From JBHYGK01 sp051859045 (lineage in GTDB: Bacteria; Pseudomonadota; Gammaproteobacteria; Xanthomonadales; Xanthomonadaceae): DNA of 64,000 bases. Below, in pieces: positions 53,457 to 61,211 of the stretch; positions within the stretch are counted from its first letter, which is position 1, and every line of letters starts with the position of its first letter. Location: assembly GCA_051859045.1 (NCBI GenBank), contig JBHYGK010000005.1, forward strand, positions 1 through 64,000, written 5' to 3'. The notes beneath the pieces are model-generated. The model had not been told where the DNA came from. It worked only from the letters and a program-made list of their open reading frames with translations, and searched no databases. Position numbers and translations under genes: made by a program.

Positions 53457-54584
53457 GTGCTCACCCTGCTCATCGCGGTGATCATCACCGCGCTCGTGTT
53501 CGAGTACATCAACGGCTTCCACGACACCGCGAACTCGATCGCGACGGTCGTGGCGACCAAGGTGCTCTCGCCGATGCAGGCGGTGGCCCTGGCCGCCGGC
53601 ATGAACCTGATCGGCGCGCTCTGGGGCACCGCGGTGGCCAAGACGATCGCCTCGGGCCTGATCGACCAGCAGGTGGTGCAGGTGACCAGCCAGGTCATCC
53701 TGTGCGCGCTGACCGGCGGCATCGTGTGGAACCTGCTGACCTGGTGGTTCGGCCTGCCGAGCTCGAGCTCGCACGCGCTGATCGGCGGGCTGTGCGGCGC
53801 GGCGCTGGCGGCGGCCGACATCCAGTGGTCGGCGATCATCTGGAGCCAGCCCGCCGAGCCCTTCTACAAGGGCGCCGGCGTGCTGTGGAAGGTGGTGCTG
53901 CCGATGTTCTCCTCGCCGGTGCTGGGCTTCCTGGCCGGCTTCGCGATCATGGGCCTGCTGTTCGCGATCCTGGCGGGCATGTGCCGCGCCGGCGGGCCGC
54001 TGGCGCGGATCGCCCGGCCGCGCTGGGTCAACGCGTTCTTCGGCAAGGCCCAGATCGTCTCGGCGGGCTACATGGGCTTCGCCCACGGCCTCAACGACGC
54101 GCAGAAGACGATGGGCATCATCGCGCTGGCGCTGGTGGCCGGGCAGCAGGCCGGCACGCTGGACGACCTGCCGGGCTGGCTGGCCTGGCTGCATCCCACC
54201 GAGGCCGCGATGCGCGACGGCGACATCGACACCTGGATCAAGGTCACCTGCGCGCTGGTGATGGCCGCGGGCACCGCCGCCGGCGGCTGGCGGATCATCA
54301 AGACCCTCGGCCACAAGCTGGTGAAGCTGCACCCGATCCACGGCTTCGCGGCCGAGACCGCGGCCGCCAGCGTCATCACCCTGGCCTCCAGCCTGGGCAT
54401 CCCGGTGTCCACCACCCACAACATCTCGTCCGCGATCATGGGCGTGGGCACGGCCAAGCGGCTCAACGCCATCAAGTGGTCGGTGGTGGAGCGCATGGTC
54501 TGGGCCTGGATCCTGACGATCCCGGCGGCGGGCGGCATCGCGTTCTTCATGCTCGAGGCGCTCAAGGGCCTCGGCTGGGCCTGA
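53457..54584 (+). CDS. pit: Low-affinity inorganic phosphate transporter, PiT family
   Basis: The 375-residue inner-membrane carrier moves metal-phosphate with protons or sodium. Both PiT signature repeats are intact: EYINGFHDTANSIATVVATKVLSP near the N-terminus (ending within 35 residues) and GFAHGLNDAQKTMG in the second half, with PVSTTHNISSAIMGVG later. The start is GTG (53457) with GAGGG 7 bases upstream. It is the second gene of the DUF47-pit operon. Confidence 0.96.
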   Translation: MLTLLIAVIITALVFEYINGFHDTANSIATVVATKVLSPMQAVALAAGMNLIGALWGTAVAKTIASGLIDQQVVQVTSQVILCALTGGIVWNLLTWWFGLPSSSSHALIGGLCGAALAAADIQWSAIIWSQPAEPFYKGAGVLWKVVLPMFSSPVLGFLAGFAIMGLLFAILAGMCRAGGPLARIARPRWVNAFFGKAQIVSAGYMGFAHGLNDAQKTMGIIALALVAGQQAGTLDDLPGWLAWLHPTEAAMRDGDIDTWIKVTCALVMAAGTAAGGWRIIKTLGHKLVKLHPIHGFAAETAAASVITLASSLGIPVSTTHNISSAIMGVGTAKRLNAIKWSVVERMVWAWILTIPAAGGIAFFMLEALKGLGWA

Positions 54585-54611
54585 GCCCGCGCGCGGCCCC
54601 CGTTCCGCGGC

Positions 54612-55574
54612 TCAGGCCGCGGGCGTGCCGCCGCTGACCGCGCGGGTGCGGTTGCGGCCAGCCAGCTTGGCCTCGTACAGCGCGCGGTCGGCCTGCAGCA
54701 GCAGCGAGGTCGCCGAGCACGCGCCCGCCGGCCCGCAGGCCGCCACGCCCACGCTGATCGTCAGCGAGGGCGCGGTGGGGCTGGCCGGGTGCGGCAGCCC
54801 GATGGCCTCGACGTGCCGGCGCAGCGCCTCGGCGTAGGCCAGCGCCTCGCCCTCGGCGGTCTCCGGCAGCAGCACGCAGAACTCCTCGCCGCCGTAGCGC
54901 GCCAGCAGGTCGCCGGCGCGCCGCAGCTGGCCGTGCAGCTCGTCGCCGACCCGCGCCAGCGCGTGGTCGCCGGCGACGTGGCCGAGGTGGTCGTTGTAGG
55001 CCTTGAAGTGGTCGATATCCAGCAGCGCCACCGCCAGCGGATGCCCGTGCCGGCGCGCGCGGCGCAGCTCGTCGGCCAGCGCCTGGTTGAGCCGGCGGCG
55101 GTTGGCGACGCCGGTGAGCTCGTCGGTGAGCGAGAGCGCGCCGAGCTTCTCGGCCTGCTCGCGCAGCAGCGACTCGCGGCGCATCGACCCCGAGACGTTG
55201 TTCACCGCCACCACGCACAGCGTTGCCGCGCCGAGGCGCAGCGGCATCACCTGCAGCGACTGCGCCATCGGCGCGTGCGCGCCGGTGCCCGGGTCGACCA
55301 GGCGCAGGTGGTGTGGATTGAGGCCGGGCGAGAGCACCGAGGGCAGGCCGCGCGCCAGCGCCTGGCCCACCGCCTGCTCGAGCCGGGTGCCGCGGACCTC
55401 GGGGAACACGCTGGCCAGCGGCAGGCCGACCGGGTCGGCCGGCGGCGCGGGCATCGCCCGGCGCAGCCAGGCGTTGAGCAGCACCACGCGCTGCTGGGCG
55501 TCGAGCACCAGCACGCCGGACTCGAGCTTGCCCAGCACCGCCTCCGCGAGCCCGGGCGGCAGCGCGGCGCTCAT
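54612..55574 (-). CDS. PAS-GGDEF diguanylate cyclase
   Basis: The product is a 320-residue soluble protein: an N-terminal PAS-like domain (LESGVLVLDAQQRVVLLNAWLRR, about 15-130), a short coiled-coil linker (ESLLREQAEKLGAL) and a C-terminal GGDEF domain with active site ARYGGEEFCVLL. The inhibitory RxxD site (RAGD) stands exactly five residues before GGEEF, so product feedback is expected. LTDELTGVANRRRLNQAL and DIDHFKAYNDHLGHVAGD complete it. The ATG overlaps the stop of the CheC-like gene by ATGA; it is the last gene of a three-gene signalling operon. Confidence 0.95.
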   Translation of the reverse strand: MSAALPPGLAEAVLGKLESGVLVLDAQQRVVLLNAWLRRAMPAPPADPVGLPLASVFPEVRGTRLEQAVGQALARGLPSVLSPGLNPHHLRLVDPGTGAHAPMAQSLQVMPLRLGAATLCVVAVNNVSGSMRRESLLREQAEKLGALSLTDELTGVANRRRLNQALADELRRARRHGHPLAVALLDIDHFKAYNDHLGHVAGDHALARVGDELHGQLRRAGDLLARYGGEEFCVLLPETAEGEALAYAEALRRHVEAIGLPHPASPTAPSLTISVGVAACGPAGACSATSLLLQADRALYEAKLAGRNRTRAVSGGTPAA

Positions 55575-56182
55575 CCGCCTCCCGCGCGGGCCAGGAACGC
55601 CGCCAGCGCGACCCGCAGCGCCGCCAGCGAGTCCGCGCCCAGCAGGAAGGCCACGAAGCCCTCGATGTCGCGCTCCTCGAGGCTGAGCTGGATCTGCACG
55701 AACAGCACCTGGTCGAGCTCGCCGGCGTCGCCGAGCAGGTGCTCGGTGGCGGCGATCTGGAACTGCGGCAGCGAGCACTCGAAGTGCTGGCCCAGCATGT
55801 CGGCGAAGGTCGAGAAGCAGGTGTTGAGGATGATGTTGCCGATCTCGCACATCGCGTCCTGCTCCATCTCGGTGAGCTGGGACAGCGGGGTCTGCGAGCC
55901 GAGCATCAGGCGCACCACCTCGAGGCTGGTCTCGCCGGGGAACATCAGCAGCGCCGAGCCGGTGACGTCGCCGGCGAAGGTCTGCGAGACCGAGGTGATG
56001 CGGCGGCTGCGCTCGGGATCGAGCAGGTCGACGAGCTTGTCGGGCGTGAGGATGTGCACCAGCGGCACGCTCATGCTGACCGACTCGCCGGTGAGCTCGC
56101 TGAGCGAGGCGGCGGCCTGGCCGACGCTGATGTTGAACACCTCGCCCAGCACGTCGAGCTCGATCGGGGTGAGCTCAGCCAC
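55571..56182 (-). CDS. CheC-like phosphatase
   Basis: The 203-residue protein has both CheC active-site repeats, LGEVFNISVGQAAASLSEL and MCEIGNIILNTCFSTFADML (E-x2-N in each), and intervening strands (VTGSALLMFPGETSLEVVRL). CheC/FliY/CheX proteins dephosphorylate CheY-like regulators. The start overlaps the end of the upstream CheY-like gene by 8 bases and the stop overlaps the GGDEF gene, so the three products should be made together. No cheA or mcp gene is near. Confidence 0.93.
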   Translation of the reverse strand: MAELTPIELDVLGEVFNISVGQAAASLSELTGESVSMSVPLVHILTPDKLVDLLDPERSRRITSVSQTFAGDVTGSALLMFPGETSLEVVRLMLGSQTPLSQLTEMEQDAMCEIGNIILNTCFSTFADMLGQHFECSLPQFQIAATEHLLGDAGELDQVLFVQIQLSLEERDIEGFVAFLLGADSLAALRVALAAFLARAGGG

Positions 56183-56549
56183 GATCGGCCTCCCAGGCCT
56201 CGAGCGCCTGGCGCACCACGGCCTCGGTGATGGGCTTGGCGATGAAGCGGATGCCGAGCTCCTCGGCGCGGGCCTTGCTGGAGGCCTGCACGTTGGCGCT
56301 GAAGATCACCAGGGTGGCGAACGGGTGCCGGGCGCGGATCTCGACGGCGGCGTCGAACCCGTTCATCACCGGCATGTTGATGTCGAGCGTGACCAGGTCG
56401 GGCTTGCAGGCGTCGGCGCGGGCGATCGCCTCGGCGCCGTCGGCGGCCTCCTCGATGGTCCAGGCGCCGGGGCGCAGGTCCTGGATCATCGCGCTGATGA
56501 TCATGCGCGAGACGCGGCTGTCGTCGACGACGAGGGCGGTGAGGGCCAT
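56175..56549 (-). CDS. Stand-alone CheY-like response regulator
   Basis: This 124-residue single receiver domain has the acidic pair in LVVDDSRVSRMI, the phospho-acceptor Asp in DLVTLDINMPVMNG, Ser in VIFSANVQ and Lys in RFIAKPITEA. There is no output domain, so it must signal by protein contact, and the CheC-like gene that overlaps it is the obvious partner. It is the first gene of the operon; TACACT and two dyads lie upstream. The kinase that would phosphorylate it is not in this window. Confidence 0.95.
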   Translation of the reverse strand: MALTALVVDDSRVSRMIISAMIQDLRPGAWTIEEAADGAEAIARADACKPDLVTLDINMPVMNGFDAAVEIRARHPFATLVIFSANVQASSKARAEELGIRFIAKPITEAVVRQALEAWEADRG

Positions 56550-56590
56550 GCGGAGTCCGGTCGTGGTGGGCTCCGTGTCTCGGGACAGCC

Positions 56591-56613
56591 CGTCACGGAG
56601 TGTGACGAGTGTA
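56591..56613 (-). promoter_or_regulatory. Putative promoter with dyad operator, CheY-CheC-GGDEF operon
   Basis: On the minus strand TACACT (56613-56608) is a -10-like element. Directly downstream a perfect 6-bp inverted repeat CGTCAC-N5-GTGACG (56591-56596 with 56602-56607) would cover the transcription start. Such a position suits a repressor. Confidence 0.42.
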
Positions 56614-56635
56614 GCGGTTCACCGCCGGTCGGCCG

Positions 56636-56656
56636 CTGTCGGGAAACTCCTGACAG
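56636..56656. promoter_or_regulatory. 21-bp operator-like dyad upstream of the CheY-like gene
   Basis: Arms CTGTC (56636-56640) and GACAG (56652-56656), plus inner GGA/TCC, make eight of nine symmetric pairs around an AAC centre. It lies about 25 bases upstream of the -10-like element of the signalling operon, in a spot for an activator or repressor. The dyad is seen; the protein is unknown. Confidence 0.4.
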
Positions 56657-56686
56657 CGCGCCGCGCGGGCGCCCCGGGCGCTGGGC

Positions 56687-57094
56687 TCAGAGCAGGTCGC
56701 CGCCCGCCGACATCGCGCGCTCCATCGCGTCGCCCACGCCGCCGATCTCGAGCACGAGGCGGTCGAGCTCGGCCGCGTCGAGGCCGGCGTAGGGGCGGTT
56801 CTCGCACAGCTGCAGGTAGGGCACGTGGTCGAGCTCGCTGATCGCGAGGTAGCCCACCCGGCTCTCCCAGTTGAACGCCAGCGCCTTGCGCGCGTCGAGG
56901 CCGGTGGTGGGGCCGATCGCGGTGCTCACGCGCAGGTACTTGCGGCCGTCGTCGTCCTCGAGCTCGCTGAGGAAGATCGCCTGGTGGCGCGTGCCCTGCA
57001 CCAGCGACAGCTCGACGCAGACCAGGAACGGCTCCGAGGTGCGCACGGTGTAGTGGCCGGCGAGGTGGCTGCGGATCTGCTCGAAGTTCTGCAT
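56687..57094 (-). CDS. Conserved protein of unknown function (YbjN/secretion-chaperone-like size)
   Basis: The 135-residue soluble protein starts MQNFEQIRSHLAGHYTVRTSE. It reads as an alpha/beta fold: FLVCVELSLVQGTRHQAIFLSELEDDDG, YLRVSTAIGPTTGLDARKALAFNWESRVGYLAISELD, VPYLQLCENRPYAGLDAAELDRLVLEI. The alternating strand pattern and the AFNWES...Y block recall YbjN- or type-III-chaperone-like folds, but I cannot assign it. It is divergent from the alkyltransferase-like gene with 44 bases between. Confidence 0.75.
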   Translation of the reverse strand: MQNFEQIRSHLAGHYTVRTSEPFLVCVELSLVQGTRHQAIFLSELEDDDGRKYLRVSTAIGPTTGLDARKALAFNWESRVGYLAISELDHVPYLQLCENRPYAGLDAAELDRLVLEIGGVGDAMERAMSAGGDLL

Positions 57095-57138
57095 GGCGGT
57101 GGCTTTGGAGGCGGCGTGGACCCGTATGCTAGCCCCCG

Positions 57139-57543
57139 ATGCGCGCGAAGTCTCCCGCCACCGCCACGCCTCGCACCGCTCGCCCCGCCCCGCGCGTCGC
57201 GGCGGCCGCGCTCGCGCCGACGCCGGCCGCGCGGGCGGCGGCGATCGTGCGCGCGCTGCGCGGGGTGCCGGCGGGCGAGGTGGTGGGCTACGGCGAGCTC
57301 GCGCGCCGCGCCGGCCTGCCCGGGCGCGCGCGGCTGGTCGCCCGCGTGCTGCGCGAGGCCGCGGTCGACGACCTGCCTTGGCACCGCGTGGTCCGCAGCG
57401 ACGGCCGCATCGCCTTCCCCGACGGCAGCGCGCCGCACGCCGAGCAGGTCGCGCGCCTGCGCGCGGAGGGCGTGCGGGTCGAGGGCGGCCGGGTGCGCGG
57501 CCAGCGCGCCGCGCCGAGCCTCGATGCGCTGATCTGGGGCTGA
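57139..57543 (+). CDS. Alkyltransferase-like protein (ATL)
   Basis: The 134-residue protein is related to the DNA-binding domain of O6-alkylguanine methyltransferases. It has VGYGELARRAGLPGRARLVARVL and PWHRVVRSDGRIAF. The Cys of the methyl-acceptor motif P-C-H-R is replaced by Trp (PWHRV), so it cannot repair by itself. Known ATL proteins bind O6-alkylguanine and hand it to nucleotide excision repair. The Ala/Pro-rich N-terminal 30 residues are extra. A -10-like TATGCT lies at 57124-57129, just before the ATG. Confidence 0.93.
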   Translation: MRAKSPATATPRTARPAPRVAAAALAPTPAARAAAIVRALRGVPAGEVVGYGELARRAGLPGRARLVARVLREAAVDDLPWHRVVRSDGRIAFPDGSAPHAEQVARLRAEGVRVEGGRVRGQRAAPSLDALIWG

Positions 57544-57591
57544 GCCGGGGCGGGCCGGCCGGCGGGCAGGCGCGCGACGCGCGAGCGGTGG

Positions 57592-57597
57592 CAGAAT
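57592..57597 (+). promoter_or_regulatory. Putative -10 element (CAGAAT) of the rhomboid-like gene
   Basis: CAGAAT lies 55 bases before the ATG at 57652. No -35 is clear. Confidence 0.22.
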
Positions 57598-57651
57598 GCG
57601 CCTCCCGGCCCGACGCGCCCCGCGCGCCACGGCCCGCCACCGGAGTCGAGC

Positions 57652-58272
57652 ATGCCGTTCCAGATCACCCCCGCCATCCGCGGCATCCTGATCGCGATGA
57701 GCTTCGTGCTCGCGCTGGTGCTGTTCCGCCAGGAGGCGATCCTCGACCAGCTGGTGCTCAGGCCGCTGCAGGCCGGCTTCATGCCCTGGCAGGTGGTGAC
57801 CTACGCGCTGGTGGACACCAGCTTCGGGCTGTTCATCAACGGCCTGATCCTGGTGATGTTCGGCGCGCAGATGGAGTACAGCTGGGGCACCCGGCGCTTC
57901 CTGACCTACCTGGTGAACTGCGTGGCCGGCGCGGGCGTGGTGTACCTCGCCGCGACCCTGCTGCTGCCGGCGATGGGCCCGATCGGCCCGGCCTACGGCT
58001 TCACCCCCGCGATCATGGGCCTGCTGCTGGCGTTCGTGATCCGCGATCCCAACCAGACGATCATGCTGATCATCCCGCCGATCCCGATGAAGGCGCGCAC
58101 GCTGTTCATCGTCATCGTGGTGCTGCAGGTGGTGTTCGGCTGGAACGCCGGCCCCGTGGTGGTGCTGAGCAACCTCAGCGGCGCCGTCTTCGGCTGGCTC
58201 ACCCTGCGCTACTGGCAGGGCAAGCCGCCGTTCCCGCCCAAGCGGCCCCGCGGGCCGCGCCTGGTCAAGTGA
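57652..58272 (+). CDS. Rhomboid-like membrane protein, catalytically dead
   Basis: The 206-residue protein has five or six helices laid out like a rhomboid: MPWQVVTYALVDTSFGLFINGLILVMFGAQME and the WGTRRFLTYLVNCVAGAG segment. The catalytic G-x-S-G is replaced by GFTPAIMG (Thr for Ser) and the His of helix 6 by Leu in SNLSGAVFGW. It cannot be a normal serine protease and resembles derlin- or iRhom-like pseudo-rhomboids. The C-terminal basic tail KRPRGPRLVK ends inside a tandem duplication. Confidence 0.85.
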   Translation: MPFQITPAIRGILIAMSFVLALVLFRQEAILDQLVLRPLQAGFMPWQVVTYALVDTSFGLFINGLILVMFGAQMEYSWGTRRFLTYLVNCVAGAGVVYLAATLLLPAMGPIGPAYGFTPAIMGLLLAFVIRDPNQTIMLIIPPIPMKARTLFIVIVVLQVVFGWNAGPVVVLSNLSGAVFGWLTLRYWQGKPPFPPKRPRGPRLVK

Positions 58273-58304
58273 ACCGGCCCCGCGGGCCGCGCCTGGTCAC
58301 GTAA
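58243..58304. repeat. Direct repeat (25 identical bases, 32-base period) spanning a stop codon
   Basis: Positions 58243-58267 recur exactly at 58275-58299. The first copy is followed by AAG-TGA (stop of the rhomboid-like gene) and the second by CG-TAA at the equivalent place (58302-58304), in another frame. This is a recent tandem duplication of the gene end. Confidence 0.88.
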
Positions 58305-58329
58305 GCGCGCGCTCCCCGGCGACGCCCCA

Positions 58330-58356
58330 CGACGCCCCGCCTCGCGCGGGGCGTCG
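58330..58356. terminator. Hairpin between converging rhomboid-like and rapA genes
   Basis: An 11-bp perfect stem (58330-58340 with 58346-58356; CGACGCCCCGC arm) with a 5-base loop lies between two converging genes. There is no T tract on either side. Confidence 0.5.
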
Positions 58357-58367
58357 CGCGTCGGGCC

Positions 58368-61211
58368 TCAGCGCCGCAGCGAGAGGAAGTCGGCCGAGGC
58401 CGCCAGGCGCAGCGCGTCCAGGCGCGGGCGCGCGCCGGGCAGTGCCGCCAGCAGCTGCTCGCGCTCGACCTCGAGCTTGGCGATCTCGATCGGGCGCACC
58501 GCCGGGTTGACCTTCGACAGCGCCACCAGCCGCTCGAGCTCGCCGGTGAGCAGCGCATCGGCCTTGGCCACGGCCGCGGCCACCTGCTCGGCGGCGCGCT
58601 CCACGGCCATCGCCTGCAGGCGCTCAAGCATCGGCGGCACCAGCGCCGCGATCACCTTGCGCATCGGGCTGAGGTCGATCTCGCGGTCGGCCGCGCGGAT
58701 GCGCGAGCGCTCGGAGGGCTGGTAGGCGTCGCGCGACTGCAGGCGGGTGTCGATGGCCACCACCACCGGCGTCGGCGGCAGGTAGCGCTCGGCGTCGAGG
58801 CGCTTGTGCGCCACGCACTCCAGCACGTACACCGCCTCGAGGATGACCGTGCGCGGGGGAAGGGCGTCGTCGACGATGAAGGCGGCGTTGCCGGCCTCGC
58901 CCGAGAGCAGCAGCTCGGTGGCCGAGAGCAGCAGCGGGTGGTCGGCCCGCAGGTAGAGCACGTCGTCGCGGGCGATGGCCGTGGCGCGGTCGGTGGTGGC
59001 CTGGCGCGGGCCGGCCTTGAGCTCGTCGAAGCCGTCGACGGTGATGTATTCCGGGTCGAGCAGCCACAGCGTGTGGTCGAGCGGCTCGTGGTGCACGCCG
59101 AGCTGCTCGAGGGTGCGCAGCGGGAAGTCGTCCTCGCGGGCGCGGGCGTCGTCCTCGGCGAGCGCGTGCAGCAGCGCGTCGTCGCCGCGCTGGCTGCCGA
59201 ACTCCAGCAGCCGGTCGCGGCCGCGGCGGATGACCTCGGCGAACTCGGCGTGGCGCGCGCGGGTGTCGCGGACCAGGTCGGCGAGCGCGGACTCGCGCTC
59301 GCGGCCGTCGGCGCCGCTGGCCAGCGCGACCACCGCGTCGCCGAACTCGCGCAGCAGGTTCGAGCCGTCCTGGATGGCCTCGGAGAACGCGTCGAGGCCC
59401 TCGTCGTACCAGCGCAGCAGCACCTCCTGGGCGCTGCCGGCCACGGCGGCCGCGTGCAGCTGCACGTCGCCGCGCTGGCCGATGCGGTCGAGGCGGCCGA
59501 TGCGCTGCTCGAGCATGTCCGGGTGCAGCGGCAGGTCCCAGAACAGCAGGTGCTGGGCGTGCTGGAAGTTGCGGCCCTCGGCGCCGATCTCGCTGGCCAC
59601 CAGCAGGCGTGCGCCCTCGGGGTCGGCGAACCAGGCCGCGTTGCGGTCGCGCTGCAGCAGGTTCATGTCCTCGTGGAAGCGCGCCACCTGCAGGCCGGAC
59701 TTCAGGCGCAGGGCCTCCTCGAGCGCCTGCACCTTGGCCCGCGAGCGGCACAGCAGCAGCGCCTTGGCGGGCGCGATCCGCTCGAGGGTGGCCAGCAGCC
59801 AGTCCAGGCGCGGGTCGGTGGTGTAGTCGTGCTCGGGCTCGTCGTCGGCGTCGCCGGTGTCGTGCAGGAACTCCGCGCGCAGCGCGGCCAGCAGCGTGTC
59901 GTCGGCGCCGTCGAGGCGCGCCACGTGCTTCAGGCGCTTCGGGAAGCCGCCCACCGCGGCGCGGCGGTTGCGCACCATCACCCGGCCGGTGCCGTGGCGG
60001 TCGACCAGCATCGCCAGCAGCGCGTCGCGCTCGTCGCCGTCGCCGGCGGCGATCGCGGCCAGGCGCGCGGGCAGCGCGTCGGCGGCCTCGGGCAGCAGGG
60101 CGGCCAGCGCGGCGTGGTCGGCGTCGGACAGCGCGAGGCCGTCGGCCAGCCGCTCGGCCAGGTCGGACAGGCCCACCCACTGGCGCTGCTCGGCCTCGAA
60201 CGCGGCGAGGTCGGTGTAGCGCGCCGGGTCGAGCAGGCGCAGGCGGGCGAAGTGCCCGCCCAGGCCCAGCTGCTCGGGCGTGGCGGTGAGCAGCAGCAGG
60301 CCCGGGGTCTTGGCCGCGAGCTGCTCGACCAGCGTGTAGCCGGGGCTGGCGAAGGCCGGCGTCCAGGCCAGGTGGTGGGCCTCGTCGACCAGCAGCAGGT
60401 CCCAGCCGGCGGCCATCGCCTGCTGGGCGCGCTTGGGGTGCGAGGCCAGCCAGTCGACGCTGGCGATGACGCACTGCTCGTCCTCGAAGTGGTTGTGCGG
60501 GCGGCCGTCGAGCTCGTTGGACTCGCAGCGCTCCTCGTCGAAGATCGCGAAGGACAGGTTGAAGCGGCGCAGCAGCTCGACGAACCACTGGTTGACCAGG
60601 CTGTCGGGCACCAGCACCAGCACCCGCTTCACCCGGCCCGAGGCCAGCTGCTGCGCGGTGACCAGGCAGGCCTCGATGGTCTTGCCCAGGCCGACTTCGT
60701 CGGCGAGCAGCAGGCGCGGCGGGCGCCGGGAGGCGGCGGTCTCGGCCACGCGCAGCTGGTGGCGCACCAGGTCGACGCGCGCGCCCAGCACGCCCCAGCC
60801 CGGATGGGCGCGGGCGGCCGCGCGCTGGCGCAGGGCCTCGAGGCGGAACTCGTACTTGTCGTGGCGGTCGACGCGGCCGCCCAGCAGGCGGGTGTCCGCC
60901 TGCGAGACCGGCTGCTCGGCGTCGAGCTCGCCCTCGTTGAGGACCTTGCCGCCGCCGACGTGGTAGCGGGCCAGGCCCGCCGCGTCCTCGACGCGCTCCA
61001 CGACGTATTCCTCGCCGTCGGAGCGGACCCGCTCGCCGGGGCGGAACACCGCGCGCAGCAGCGGCGCGGAGCCGATGGCGTACTGCCGGACCACGCCCGA
61101 GCCGGTGAAGACGATCTGCACCGAGCGCGCGGCGGGGCGCAGGACGGTGCCGAGGCCGAGCTCGGGCTCGGCGGTGGAGAACCAGCGTTGGCCCGGGAGG
61201 AAGATGTCCAT
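58368..61211 (-). CDS. rapA: RNA polymerase-associated ATPase RapA
   Basis: The 947-residue Swi2/Snf2-type translocase recycles stalled RNA polymerase (E. coli RapA: 968). N-terminal Tudor-like domains (MDIFLPGQRWFSTAEPELGLG, VVRQYAIGSAPLLRAVFRPGE) precede the ATPase core: ADEVGLGKTIEA (Walker A), LLLVDEAHHLAW (DEAH), LLVASEIGAEGRNFQ and QRIGRLDRIGQ (motifs V-VI). The C-terminus ends SADFLSLRR. Its ATG overlaps the last base of the M13 peptidase stop (61211). Confidence 0.96.
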   Translation of the reverse strand: MDIFLPGQRWFSTAEPELGLGTVLRPAARSVQIVFTGSGVVRQYAIGSAPLLRAVFRPGERVRSDGEEYVVERVEDAAGLARYHVGGGKVLNEGELDAEQPVSQADTRLLGGRVDRHDKYEFRLEALRQRAAARAHPGWGVLGARVDLVRHQLRVAETAASRRPPRLLLADEVGLGKTIEACLVTAQQLASGRVKRVLVLVPDSLVNQWFVELLRRFNLSFAIFDEERCESNELDGRPHNHFEDEQCVIASVDWLASHPKRAQQAMAAGWDLLLVDEAHHLAWTPAFASPGYTLVEQLAAKTPGLLLLTATPEQLGLGGHFARLRLLDPARYTDLAAFEAEQRQWVGLSDLAERLADGLALSDADHAALAALLPEAADALPARLAAIAAGDGDERDALLAMLVDRHGTGRVMVRNRRAAVGGFPKRLKHVARLDGADDTLLAALRAEFLHDTGDADDEPEHDYTTDPRLDWLLATLERIAPAKALLLCRSRAKVQALEEALRLKSGLQVARFHEDMNLLQRDRNAAWFADPEGARLLVASEIGAEGRNFQHAQHLLFWDLPLHPDMLEQRIGRLDRIGQRGDVQLHAAAVAGSAQEVLLRWYDEGLDAFSEAIQDGSNLLREFGDAVVALASGADGRERESALADLVRDTRARHAEFAEVIRRGRDRLLEFGSQRGDDALLHALAEDDARAREDDFPLRTLEQLGVHHEPLDHTLWLLDPEYITVDGFDELKAGPRQATTDRATAIARDDVLYLRADHPLLLSATELLLSGEAGNAAFIVDDALPPRTVILEAVYVLECVAHKRLDAERYLPPTPVVVAIDTRLQSRDAYQPSERSRIRAADREIDLSPMRKVIAALVPPMLERLQAMAVERAAEQVAAAVAKADALLTGELERLVALSKVNPAVRPIEIAKLEVEREQLLAALPGARPRLDALRLAASADFLSLRR

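Noticed and set aside
56610..56660. Flagellar sigma-28 promoter before the CheY-like gene
   Set aside because: A partial TTTCCCGAC-like match exists but spacing and -10 do not fit the sigma-28 consensus, and the sequence is better explained by the dyads.
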